Shown here: positions 56,530-64,000 of the stretch, one piece after another
How the letters are laid out: each line of letters starts with the position of its first letter
How positions within the stretch are numbered: position 1 is the stretch's first letter
Assembly: GCF_002812485.1 (NCBI RefSeq)
Contig: NZ_CP025003.1
Coordinates: forward strand, 3,472,001-3,536,000
Length of the DNA stretch: 64,000 nucleotides
Source: Dickeya fangzhongdai
GTDB taxonomy: Bacteria; Pseudomonadota; Gammaproteobacteria; Enterobacterales; Enterobacteriaceae
Reading direction: 5' to 3'
Translations under genes and position numbers: made by a program
The notes under the pieces: model-generated
What the model was told of the DNA's origin: nothing
The model's input: the letters and a program-made list of their open reading frames with translations, nothing else
Databases searched by the model: none

Positions 56530-56899
56530 ATACTATCGTCAATATTTGAAAGTTAATAATTACCACAATAATTATTTTATAATTTAATTAATTTATTCTT
56601 GAATTCCCGTATTTAAGACATGGTTTGCAGATGAATATCTTGATAAATTCTGGAACTAACTAAAAGTGCAGGTTACCCAATCAGTAGAATTAGTAGATAA
56701 TCACGCGCCTTTTCTTTGGATTGGAGCTGATGGCTTGGCCTGTATAGTAACGATGTTGTGTGATAGTCGGCAAAGACTGACATCATAGATTTTATCGGGG
56801 AATATTCGCTAACATTTTCATAGCGATAACAAACGCCTTAAAAACTGTTAAGGTTTAATTACATTTCGAAACTAAAGTTATTTCCCGATTGACCGATTT
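56530..56899. other. AT-rich region inside the prophage edge
   Basis: About 370 bp with no ORF beyond 40 codons. It may carry the promoter of the small genes that follow; TTATTTTATAATTTAATTAATTTATTC near 56570-56600 is a dense A/T stretch. TTGACC at 56889 may be a -35 for the next ORF with TATATA near 56910. Confidence 0.35.
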
Positions 56900-57031
56900 A
56901 TGAGCAAACTATATACAGCAACTGAGCTTACTCCCAAAGAAGATACGTCACTGATCGGTGCACCGATAGACACGCTCTGTTCACATAATAGACAACTCCT
57001 ATTGAAAGGCGCGTTGATCGGGACTATATAA
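56900..57031 (+). CDS. Possible 43-residue protein
   Basis: ATG at 56900 opens a 43-codon frame (MSKLYTATELTPKEDTSLIG ... LLLKGALIGTI) ending with TAA, immediately followed by AGGAG of the next gene. The ribosome binding site before it is weak. Short gene, low certainty; the tight join to the next gene supports it. Confidence 0.4.
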   Translation: MSKLYTATELTPKEDTSLIGAPIDTLCSHNRQLLLKGALIGTI

Positions 57032-57043
57032 GGAGTATGATTA

Positions 57044-57394
57044 GTGACCCCCATTGAGGCTAAAAACCTAACAAAAGTTTTGTTTGACGGTTTTTATACA
57101 AGAATTCTTCATATTGTTTCGCGTGCGTTATCACAGACAAAGATGTTTTCTTTTGATATCAGCTACTTGCAGGGAGAGAACCCCAGCTACAAAGAGCGAG
57201 CTAGCTTATTATCCGAAGTGCATGATGATATGAAAAAGATAGCAGGAGCGCTGAATTTTGAGTATCAGGCTGAAACCATAGGGGAATATGTTTCACTCAT
57301 GCACAAAATGGCTAATGCGATTGAGGTCGGCGATGAGGCGGCCTTGCAGGCCGCCATTGCTGAACTCGACAAAAAGCCATTTATTTGCCCATAA
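57044..57394 (+). CDS. Prophage protein of unknown function
   Basis: A 116-residue protein starting at GTG with AGGAG 8 nt upstream: MTPIEAKNLTKVLFDGFYTR near the N terminus, MHKMANAIEVGDEAALQAAIAELDKKP at the end. The composition is mainly alpha-helical and soluble; no family recognised. Followed 22 bp later by a 39-residue gene. Confidence 0.7.
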   Translation: MTPIEAKNLTKVLFDGFYTRILHIVSRALSQTKMFSFDISYLQGENPSYKERASLLSEVHDDMKKIAGALNFEYQAETIGEYVSLMHKMANAIEVGDEAALQAAIAELDKKPFICP

Positions 57395-57416
57395 GCCACA
57401 TACAGGAGAACATTCC

Positions 57417-57536
57417 ATGACTGATTTTGAAATCAAAAGGCTCATAGAGAGTATTGATTCGAAACTGAAAAAAGCTGAAGAGTTAACTGATGCAATTGAT
57501 GCGCGCCTGACCGCTAACAAACAGAAAGCCGCATAA
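57417..57536 (+). CDS. 39-residue helical peptide
   Basis: MTDFEIKRLIESIDSKLKK at the start, then ADELT-like and DARLTANKQKAA: a predicted single amphipathic helix/coiled coil. CAGGAG precedes the ATG with good spacing. Terminator 21 bp after its stop. Likely co-transcribed with the 57044 gene; function unknown. Confidence 0.65.
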   Translation: MTDFEIKRLIESIDSKLKKAEELTDAIDARLTANKQKAA

Positions 57537-57557
57537 TAGATGCGTGATTATTTCAGA

Positions 57558-57583
57558 AACCCGGCCCGTCAGCCGGGTTTTTT
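57558..57583 (+). terminator. Terminator of the small-gene unit
   Basis: Stem AACCCGGC / GCCGGGTT with a 6-nt loop followed by TTTT. A second hairpin, GCCCGGC / GCCGGGC followed by TTTCT, lies at 57627-57650. Confidence 0.85.
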
Positions 57584-57661
57584 ATTGCCCGTACCTCCTG
57601 CACTTTTTCGTTGCTCCTGCGGTATTGCCCGGCGTAATGCCGGGCTTTCTGCAATCATCCA

Positions 57662-59266
57662 TCATCCCAGCTTGTACCATGTCCACCCAGGTGCAACGCT
57701 GTACGTCAGCGCTATAGTGTCCATCGGGTGTAGGATTACTGTTCCACCCGTCATACCTTGTGCAGCGCCGTTTCTGCTGATCGCACTGACGTTACCAGCC
57801 CAGACGATCACGACGACATCGCGCCCGGTTATGTTTGTCACTGTCGCCCCAGATGCAGGCACTGCCGGTGTGGTAATACCCAACTGGTCGCTCTGGAATT
57901 TAATTCCCGCGCCATTAGCCGGGTCCAATAAGCCGGAGGTTTGCGATACATTGGGGTTGATGATCAGGAAGCGATTCGTTGCCCCAACGGGGGCCTGGGC
58001 CAAGTACTGAGTCCATAGACTAAACTGGCACCCGATAAATGTGTGGCCGCCAGAATTGACGGATCCGTTGTACAGCGCGATGTTGATGTTTTCGAAATCG
58101 CAACCGATGAAATTATTTGCAAAGGACACACCATTCAGGAATGACACCCCGTAGCTCGCATTACCGAAGCTGCAGGCTATGTACGACGTAAACCCGGCTT
58201 GCTCAACAACCAGCGCGCGGCCTACGTTAGTACCGGCACCGTCGGCATAGCAGTTGGCTCGCACGTTAATCAGTGAACACTGAACGCCGTAAGCCAGGCG
58301 CAGGGCCACAACATCATTGCCACCGGTTCCGCTGTTAAGAAAGGCCAAATCCTGCAGGCGCGCGACGTTCAGCGGATCCGCGTAGCTGGTGTTACCAATC
58401 TGACACAAGGTTCCTGCGTGCGACGAGCGGACGCTCATCCCCTCCCAAACCAAATCAAACCAATCAGCTGAGGACTGGATAATTAGCTGAGTAACTCCCG
58501 CGGCAGCATTTGGGAATCGCAACTCAGTGCGGCCTACGCCGGCACCGTAAATTTTGATGCCTGTAGCATCCATATTCAGCGTGACAGGGCTGTTGAAGTT
58601 GTACATGCGGGGAAGGAACTTGATCGGCCTGCCGCTAGCAAGCGAAGCAGTGAGCACACGCTGAATAGCGTTGTCATACGTTGTCTCGCCAGCCAGCAGA
58701 TAATCGTCAATAACAAGGTCTGCGTGCCCGTTAATCGTCGATACTCTGTCGTTAATCGTCGATACACTGCTAATCAACCCCTCGATGTCGGACTGGACCG
58801 TTCCGCCGGAACTTCCGACCATCCCAGCACCAGTTGGCGCCGCCAGATCACTGCGCAATGCGGCGTCACCAACCGATACCAAGCTGATAACATCGGTGCC
58901 CCATGATGTAGCGTTAGTGCCGGTTGTCGTAAATGGTAGATCAGCGTTAGCCGCCACCCGCCAGTATTCTCCATCATGTCGAATCAACTGGCTGCGCGAC
59001 GTTAAAGAAAACGGACCGTTCGAATAATCCCCTACATACTGATACCCGGATTGAGTTAAAAATGTCTCAAAATCAGAGTCGAACGCGGCCATTTGTTCCG
59101 CGTGATCGGCTTCGATTCCGTGCCACGTTTTACGCTGCACGCCAAGCCTGTCCGGTGCCACGCGGTTTGCTGGATCATTAACAAAGATATCCAGGGTTTG
59201 GGCGTTATCGTATAAATCCTTTGCGGCAGCGGAACCAAGGGCATTCCCGGTATTGTACGTAGTCAT
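57662..59266 (-). CDS. Phage tail spike/fibre protein with beta-helix region
   Basis: A 534-residue protein. N-terminal residues 1-60 (MTTYNTGNALGSAAAKDLYD, WHGIEADH) match a conserved head segment of prophage tail fibres. Residues of roughly 190-450 show a right-handed beta-helix-like pattern with repeated turns (GIKIYGAGVGRTELRFPNA, LINVRANCYADGAGTNVGRALVV, CSFGNASYGVSFLNG, ISF/IGCDFEN rungs). A C-terminal receptor-binding or enzymatic part follows. Chosen start 59266 (AGAG upstream). The spike probably binds or degrades a surface polysaccharide. Its own hairpin terminators lie on both sides. Confidence 0.8.
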   Translation of the reverse strand: MTTYNTGNALGSAAAKDLYDNAQTLDIFVNDPANRVAPDRLGVQRKTWHGIEADHAEQMAAFDSDFETFLTQSGYQYVGDYSNGPFSLTSRSQLIRHDGEYWRVAANADLPFTTTGTNATSWGTDVISLVSVGDAALRSDLAAPTGAGMVGSSGGTVQSDIEGLISSVSTINDRVSTINGHADLVIDDYLLAGETTYDNAIQRVLTASLASGRPIKFLPRMYNFNSPVTLNMDATGIKIYGAGVGRTELRFPNAAAGVTQLIIQSSADWFDLVWEGMSVRSSHAGTLCQIGNTSYADPLNVARLQDLAFLNSGTGGNDVVALRLAYGVQCSLINVRANCYADGAGTNVGRALVVEQAGFTSYIACSFGNASYGVSFLNGVSFANNFIGCDFENINIALYNGSVNSGGHTFIGCQFSLWTQYLAQAPVGATNRFLIINPNVSQTSGLLDPANGAGIKFQSDQLGITTPAVPASGATVTNITGRDVVVIVWAGNVSAISRNGAAQGMTGGTVILHPMDTIALTYSVAPGWTWYKLG

Positions 59267-59283
59267 TTCTCTGGCCTCTGAAA

Positions 59284-59307
59284 ATAAAAAAGCCCGCAAG
59301 GCGGGCT
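59284..59307 (-). terminator. Terminator of the tipJ operon end
   Basis: Stem AGCCCGC / GCGGGCT, 3-nt loop, followed by TTTTTT on the minus strand, 28 bp after the TipJ stop. Confidence 0.85.
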
Positions 59308-59334
59308 CAATTTTAATTGTTTGTGATGGATTAG

Positions 59335-62076
59335 TTAGACATTGCCGGGATACGCTGCACTATCGTAGTCGTAGAAGGTGGCACGATATTCGCTGGCGGT
59401 GATCTGGCACGTTCCATCGGTCTGGGGGCTTATATCTGAGATAATCGCGTCATATCCAACACGTGCGGAGTCGCAAAAAATTAGCCTGGGTGGTTCTATT
59501 GCAGAGTCTCCCATAACAATTGATTCGAATGTCGGCAGGTACGGGACGGATAGCGCGTATTCGTTTATGCGGGTGGCGACCATGAGTCCCGACGCCGTTC
59601 CGTCTTGGTAACGAATGAGTGCTCGTGGATTTTCATACGACCAGTTCAGCGGTTCGCTGGTTGTGACCGTGGTTACGCCACCGGCAGTGCTCATGCTGGT
59701 GACCAGACAGGACACGGTTTCATTGCCCGGTATGTCGTCGGTAAAAATGATCCGATCACCGACGTTATAACAAAGCGCATCCAGCTCAGTTGTTGCCGTG
59801 AACGTCAGGCGCTGCTGCCGGTATTTCATCAGGCGCCGCATACCGATGCGGTACGCGTGATCTTTGTCCAGCACGCCATCGAGCGTGTAACTCTCTATTT
59901 TCAGCGGCGTCGGATTGTCTGGCGTTCGACACTGCACGGTTTCCTCAGCCCACGTTGAGCCGTTAATGTATGTGACGTCAACACCATCGTAATCATCATC
60001 TGACGGCGCCGAAAATGCGGTCTGTAGATGATCAGTGGTTTCCTGTGGGCTGATTATCCCGGTCCATGTTTTAACGCCCTCGCGCCCGACAGACGCCAGA
60101 CCATCAGACAGCAGGAAATACGATTTACCCGCGGCGGTGATCTTGTTGAGCATATCAAGTACTGATACAGAGCTAGAACCACTGCTATTTGAGCTGGCGG
60201 AATCAGTCGAGTAATCAAAAAAATCACCGCCCGGCGTCCATAGCGTAGACTCAAGTTCAGCTATCGTATCCGTGTCCATGCCAAGCCCGACAGAATTGCC
60301 GACATGCAATAGAGCGCCAGATATCGTCCGAGCTGCGCCAACCTCATAGTTACGGGTCACAACGACATTAACCCGGCGGTCAGACTGCGCCGCCAGCTTG
60401 CCCCCCGTCTCTACTGTCACCCCCATGCACGTTACGCCGGCATATGATGCCGGGCGACCCGACAACCGACTGCGTAGTGCCTGCCAGTACATGCTATCGC
60501 GGGCGTTATTTTCTCCCTGCTCATTAGTTCGGCGACTGCGGACCTCTACGAGCCCAGGGCTGGAGAGGTTGATGCGCTCGGTGTACCCCATGCCATTTAT
60601 GTTTTGAGCCGTGTATGTGCCGGTTTTGTTTGACCACCCGGCCTCTGAACCGTAGATGCGATACTGTATCTCCCACGACACGCTGCGCGGCTGCTTGTCG
60701 CCGCTGCCGCCGAAACCACAAATGCCGTTCGGGAATGAAAAATTCACCTCAATGGCATCAGTGGTTTCGTTCTCCGGGCAGGCCAAGAACGGCCCCATCC
60801 AGCGGTTTGAGTCATTGATGCCGCTGGCAGAAAAATCTAGCACAGTGCGCGATGAATAACCCGCCCAGGTGCCATCAATAACGCCGCCAATTACCCGATC
60901 GACAGTGATTGTGTTGCCATCAACCGCATTGATTTTGTACTCACTACCGGCATGTGAGATCGCTAGCCTGGCATCACCAACAGGGATCCCGGTAAACGCT
61001 GCGCCGGTTGCGCTGTCATAAGCCAGCGTAACACTGGCGGTAACACCGGTGGATTGCGGTGTATACGATGCGATGAACAGGTCATAATCAACACCGTTGT
61101 ATGTCAGCGTGACGGCCATGCCGACGGCCGGGACTATCTCTGAGAGCGCATTGCTGGTTATCCTGCTGTATGCCCCTGAGTTAGTGACGGAAACGGTCGC
61201 CGGTATTACTATTTCAACGATCGCTCCGACAACAAATGAATCTGGTAAATCATATGTTACTACGCCTGTTGAGGCGTCTGTCGTTGTGCTCAGGCCATTA
61301 AATGTGATGTCAAACCCGGCTACAGTCGCAGAACTGGCGACGATATCATCAGATGTTGGCGATGTTTGAGCCATGTCCAGACCTGAACCGGTTGATGTTC
61401 CACCGACCTCGGTCGAGTTCCACCAATTTTCGCTTCTATGATCACCTAATACATCAGCGCCGGGCGCATATTTTGTGTGGCTAAATCCATCGCCGAGGGA
61501 GCCAATCGGAGTGGCGCCAACGCGAATGTCTCCGTCATCAAACGCAAACGTACCGATCCCAAGACAGAGGAACATCTCTGTAACCATCACGGTGGGATCA
61601 TCTGGTTTAAACCTGGATACCGGCTGGCAGACGTAGTCTGGATAAATTCGATAACGCCCAAACACCTCACGGATTGGGTCGCCAAGCTTGGCGGAATTGG
61701 CTTTTGCCGGGTTAAGATCCAGTGAATCACCGGATCCGACTGATGAGTAATTAAGGCTCCCGACGCCAGGCGCAAAAAATAGCGCATAAGCAACCGCGGC
61801 GGCAGCAAGGGCGACAGCTATCCATCCGACGACGCCCAATTCTACCCCGTAAGCAATGGGGTAGATGCGCACATCGCTATCCGGTGATATTTGGCAATCA
61901 AACCAGGCTGACGGCGGGATATTTTTTCCATCCACATCGATGCTGATTGGATGAGTCATGTCCGACCGAAATTCACGCACGTTTGATTGTAGCCACCCCT
62001 GCACCGTCGTAGCTTTATGCTCGTGCACCTCCAGTGGTTCGCCGGGCAGTCGAGAGGGGTAAATCCTGATGGTCAT
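59335..62076 (-). CDS. Host specificity protein TipJ (lambda J-like tail tip)
   Basis: A 913-residue tail-tip protein. N-terminal residues 1-75 (MTIRIYPSRLPGEPLEVHEH, ISPDSDVRIYPIAYG), a membrane-like hydrophobic stretch (about 80-105) and then the J-like body: LGDPIREVFGRYRIYPDYVCQPVSRF, MVTEMFLCLGIGTFAFDD, DPTVMVTEM. A variable region at about 230-420 looks like Ig-like or other inserted beta domains (rich in Thr/Ser/Val). The middle has RVNVVVTRNYEVGAARTISGALLH and ends DNSS-like linkers. It sits at the tail tip and contacts the receptor. Overlaps the NlpC-like gene by 4 bp. Confidence 0.85.
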   Translation of the reverse strand: MTIRIYPSRLPGEPLEVHEHKATTVQGWLQSNVREFRSDMTHPISIDVDGKNIPPSAWFDCQISPDSDVRIYPIAYGVELGVVGWIAVALAAAAVAYALFFAPGVGSLNYSSVGSGDSLDLNPAKANSAKLGDPIREVFGRYRIYPDYVCQPVSRFKPDDPTVMVTEMFLCLGIGTFAFDDGDIRVGATPIGSLGDGFSHTKYAPGADVLGDHRSENWWNSTEVGGTSTGSGLDMAQTSPTSDDIVASSATVAGFDITFNGLSTTTDASTGVVTYDLPDSFVVGAIVEIVIPATVSVTNSGAYSRITSNALSEIVPAVGMAVTLTYNGVDYDLFIASYTPQSTGVTASVTLAYDSATGAAFTGIPVGDARLAISHAGSEYKINAVDGNTITVDRVIGGVIDGTWAGYSSRTVLDFSASGINDSNRWMGPFLACPENETTDAIEVNFSFPNGICGFGGSGDKQPRSVSWEIQYRIYGSEAGWSNKTGTYTAQNINGMGYTERINLSSPGLVEVRSRRTNEQGENNARDSMYWQALRSRLSGRPASYAGVTCMGVTVETGGKLAAQSDRRVNVVVTRNYEVGAARTISGALLHVGNSVGLGMDTDTIAELESTLWTPGGDFFDYSTDSASSNSSGSSSVSVLDMLNKITAAGKSYFLLSDGLASVGREGVKTWTGIISPQETTDHLQTAFSAPSDDDYDGVDVTYINGSTWAEETVQCRTPDNPTPLKIESYTLDGVLDKDHAYRIGMRRLMKYRQQRLTFTATTELDALCYNVGDRIIFTDDIPGNETVSCLVTSMSTAGGVTTVTTSEPLNWSYENPRALIRYQDGTASGLMVATRINEYALSVPYLPTFESIVMGDSAIEPPRLIFCDSARVGYDAIISDISPQTDGTCQITASEYRATFYDYDSAAYPGNV

Positions 62077-62453
62077 CGCCAGAACTCCAGTTTTACAAAT
62101 CGACGCCTAAATCTGCCAAGCGGCAGGAACGTGACGTTAGTTTTGGGGTTGCACTCGGCTACATGTAGCCGGCTGTTAATTTCCACGACAATTCCCACGT
62201 GCGTTACTGTTGAGCCTGAATAACAGGCTACTCCAGCGCCGGCGCATGGCTCGCAGCGCTCCAGCGATAGCATCAGGTTTCTGGCCTCGCGGTCGAGTCC
62301 GTCACCGTCCTTTGTAACACCGGCAAAGTCGGGCCATTCTGGCAACCCAAGATCTCGACGTATCTCATTTACAATGCCAAAACAATCAAGATAGGGGTAA
62401 GCGCGTCCGCCCTTCTGCCAGGAGACAGAACGGTATTTGTCAGGGTTAAACAT
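62073..62453 (-). CDS. NlpC/P60-like tail tip protein
   Basis: A 126-residue protein with catalytic Cys in YLDCFGIVNEIRRDLG and catalytic His in STVTHVGIVVEINSRLHVAE, the NlpC/P60 pattern. Lambda K-type proteins have this domain and hydrolyse peptidoglycan crosslinks for DNA entry. The Asp/polar third residue is less clear (AECNP region). Between the DUF1833-like protein and TipJ. Confidence 0.8.
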   Translation of the reverse strand: MFNPDKYRSVSWQKGGRAYPYLDCFGIVNEIRRDLGLPEWPDFAGVTKDGDGLDREARNLMLSLERCEPCAGAGVACYSGSTVTHVGIVVEINSRLHVAECNPKTNVTFLPLGRFRRRFVKLEFWR

Positions 62454-62462
62454 GTGGTCTCC

Positions 62463-62945
62463 TTAACTCATGTATCTGAGCCCGGGGTAATAAGGCAGGG
62501 TGTAGCGGTGGCGCGGCCACGACGTGTCGAGGATGTTCATGTAACCGGCCTTTATCTGCACTTCTAACGCCGTCCAGTATCCCGACTTGATAGTCAGGGT
62601 ATAGGGCGTAGAGGCTGGCGCCGCGAGGTCAGTAGACACGTAATTACGGTATGTGAGAGTGGCCCCGCTGAGATTATTCAGCGCATTCCTGATCGCAGTT
62701 GATACCACGCCGTTTATGTTGCCGATGGCAAACTGTAAATCCTGCGTTCCGTCGCTATTACGCGCCGGCAGAGCGATATCGATAGCGCATGCTGTGAACG
62801 TGACGACATCATTAGCCTCGGTTGTGGCCGTGACATCCTCATACCCTTTGCACAGGTAATGTACATCATCGCCTATATTTATCTGCAGGGTTTCAATAAT
62901 TACCTCATCACCGGATGAGGCATACAATCTATTGAGTACCGTCAT
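62463..62945 (-). CDS. Phage minor tail protein (DUF1833-like)
   Basis: A 160-residue protein: MTVLNRLYASSGDEVIIETL, VTFTACAIDIALPARNSDGTQDLQFAIGNING, and LTIKSGYWTALEVQIKAGYMNILDTSWPRHRYTLPYYPGLRYM. Matches the general layout of DUF1833/lambda L-like proteins. The start at 62945 overlaps the preceding gene by ATGA; 4 further codons upstream are in frame. Confidence 0.7.
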   Translation of the reverse strand: MTVLNRLYASSGDEVIIETLQINIGDDVHYLCKGYEDVTATTEANDVVTFTACAIDIALPARNSDGTQDLQFAIGNINGVVSTAIRNALNNLSGATLTYRNYVSTDLAAPASTPYTLTIKSGYWTALEVQIKAGYMNILDTSWPRHRYTLPYYPGLRYMS

Positions 62946-63412
62946 GATTCGGGCCACTCCCTGTTAATTGCCATATCGATAATGCTGCTGTTGATGATGT
63001 AGTCGGGGAACTCCCCCCATCCCGGCGGCAATATAGGCCGCTCCCACAATTCAAGCGTGGCGGTAAGTTGCCACCGACCAAACCCGATCAGCGTTGGCCC
63101 ATCATAAATATCGGTAAACCGGCAAACATACGACTCAACCCCCAGTGGCGTCCGAAGGTTCATGTTAAACCAGTCTGCACCGTCGGCGATTGCATCCCTA
63201 TACCAGGATTCGAAAAGTTCGGCCTGTATATCAGAGAAAATCCACGTTACCCCGGCCTGAGTTGGTGTTGACGTATAAAGTCGCCGCTGGCGCGATCGAC
63301 CGGATGTTAATTGCGTCCTGATCATTGGGCTGACATGGTTAAATACGTGCCCGGTGCGTTGTGGCATCGGCAGATAATCACCCGGATAGTTAACGCTGGT
63401 AGTGATTGCCAT
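62942..63412 (-). CDS. Phage minor tail protein (lambda M-like position)
   Basis: A 156-residue protein: YPGDYLPMPQRTGHVFNHVSPMIRTQLTSGRSRQRRLYTSTPTQAGVTWIFSDIQAELFESWYRDAIADGADWFNMNLRTPLG, then YVCRFTDIYDGP. The pattern is shared by tail-associated proteins of lambda-like phages. Its ATG overlaps the tape measure stop (TAATG). Confidence 0.75.
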   Translation of the reverse strand: MAITTSVNYPGDYLPMPQRTGHVFNHVSPMIRTQLTSGRSRQRRLYTSTPTQAGVTWIFSDIQAELFESWYRDAIADGADWFNMNLRTPLGVESYVCRFTDIYDGPTLIGFGRWQLTATLELWERPILPPGWGEFPDYIINSSIIDMAINREWPES

Positions 63413-64000
63413 TAGCCCATTCTCCGCTTGGTTCCCCAGCCGTTGCTTAACGCCTTTGACACCTGCCCCCGGCCGGTCGCCAGGTGCTGGGTCACCATTT
63501 GATACCCCTGCATGGCACCCTGCTTGACAGCGTCCTGCATCATCGCTAGCGTGCGGGCGTCAGGATCGCCGTTAACGTTGATTACCGGGCTGTAAGCGAA
63601 CGTGTGTCCACCGTTGCCACCCTGCATATCCTTGTTACTGATAACAGAGCCATTATCGCCGGGGATCATGTACTGTTTTCCATCGCTTGCTTTGTATATC
63701 TCAGGAAGCCCACTCTCACCGACCTGGTAAAGCCCTCCGGCACTAACAGGGCCGCCGTTTTTGCGCTTGCCCAGTAGATTGGCACCCACCACCCCAGCAA
63801 CTGCACCAAGACCAATGGCGGCGGCGGTACCCATTGACGCAACGGATGACAGGATCGCCGCCGGAGTCCATGCAGCGGCGGTAGTTCCAGCGGCGGCCGT
63901 ACTTACCGCAGTCTGCGTGCCAATTGCTGCCGTCTGCGCGGCGGTAACAGTCCCAATTGCTGCCGTCTGCGCAGTTTGGCCCATAATCGCAGACTTGACC
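63412..64000 (-). CDS. Tail tape measure protein, C-terminal part (cut by window edge)
   Basis: The reading frame is open to the edge (VKSAIMGQTAQTAAIG). The visible 190+ residues have Ala/Thr repeats (TAAIGTVTAAQTAAIGTQTAVSTAAAG), a hydrophobic membrane-like segment (MGTAAAIGLGAVAGVVGANLLG) and a C-terminal globular part ending GRGQVSKALSNGWGTKRRMG. This is typical of tape measure C termini, which set tail length and are thought to enter the cell membrane. Confidence 0.85.
   Translation of the reverse strand, partial: VKSAIMGQTAQTAAIGTVTAAQTAAIGTQTAVSTAAAGTTAAAWTPAAILSSVASMGTAAAIGLGAVAGVVGANLLGKRKNGGPVSAGGLYQVGESGLPEIYKASDGKQYMIPGDNGSVISNKDMQGGNGGHTFAYSPVINVNGDPDARTLAMMQDAVKQGAMQGYQMVTQHLATGRGQVSKALSNGWGTKRRMG

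Larger units (their letters stand above)
56187..64000. mobile_element. Left part of a lambda-like (siphophage) prophage
   Basis: From the tRNA fragment onward gene content changes to short unknown ORFs and then a tail-tip module on the minus strand: tail spike, TipJ, NlpC/P60-like, DUF1833-like, minor tail protein, tape measure. Order fits the distal tail end of lambda-like tail operons. The integrase is not in this part, so it should be near the other end. It runs off the window. Confidence 0.85.

Overview
The window looks like chromosome of a soft-rot enterobacterium, most likely Dickeya. Pointers are a PelI-type pectate lyase with an N-terminal fibronectin-like domain, Enterobacterales-type folD-ybcJ-cysS, ppiB-lpxH-purEK, sdaCB and ppk-ppx-yfgG gene orders, and fairly GC-rich core genes broken by AT-rich intergenic DNA. 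The species call is inference; the protein family calls come from reading motifs, not from a database search.

Layout. 1-4.6 kb: the end of an M20 amidohydrolase, a small lipoprotein, pelI, an HcxA-like Fe-type alcohol dehydrogenase and a GNAT acetyltransferase. 4.6-30 kb: a dispersed histidine-utilisation region. It holds hutHU, a NitT/TauT-type ABC transporter, the repressor hutC, a second HAL-family protein co-operonic with a polar amino-acid ABC transporter, hutFD and hutIG. HutH, HutU, HutI, HutF and HutG make the five-step route to glutamate plus formate through N-formylglutamate. HutC-like operators (TGTCTATACA cores) sit in front of nearly all of these units, so they probably form one regulon. 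Interspersed are acnB, an UlaA-like PTS EIIC with a CitA/DcuS-type two-component system, a YkgJ protein, a decayed ClpP-like periplasmic gene and a 323-bp element with perfect 13-bp terminal inverted repeats.

30-42.5 kb: an NIT-domain chemoreceptor, then housekeeping genes (folD, ybcJ, cysS, doxX, ppiB, lpxH, purEK with a PurR box, sdaC-sdaB). 42.5-56 kb: an orphan XRE regulator, two paralogous secreted proteins (possibly DUF4879), a long-form pstCAB transporter without pstS or phoU, divergent ppk-ppx, and small conserved genes (yfgG, ybiI, a usp gene, DUF4186, isochorismatase family).

56.1-64 kb: the left end of a lambda-like siphophage prophage. It begins at a 3' fragment of a tRNA-Ser(UGA) gene, carries three or four small plus-strand genes of unknown function next to the junction, then the tail-tip genes on the minus strand (tail spike, TipJ, NlpC/P60-like, DUF1833-like, minor tail protein, tape measure), and runs off the window.

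Most unusual signals: (1) the second HAL-family protein lacks the Ala-Ser-Gly triad that forms the MIO cofactor, yet keeps most other active-site residues, in an operon with an amino-acid transporter; (2) an EIIC without EIIA/EIIB beside a CitA-type kinase/regulator pair; (3) short tandem duplications of 14-21 bp recur between genes, two of which copy the last codons and stop of a gene; (4) the unexplained small genes at the prophage edge.
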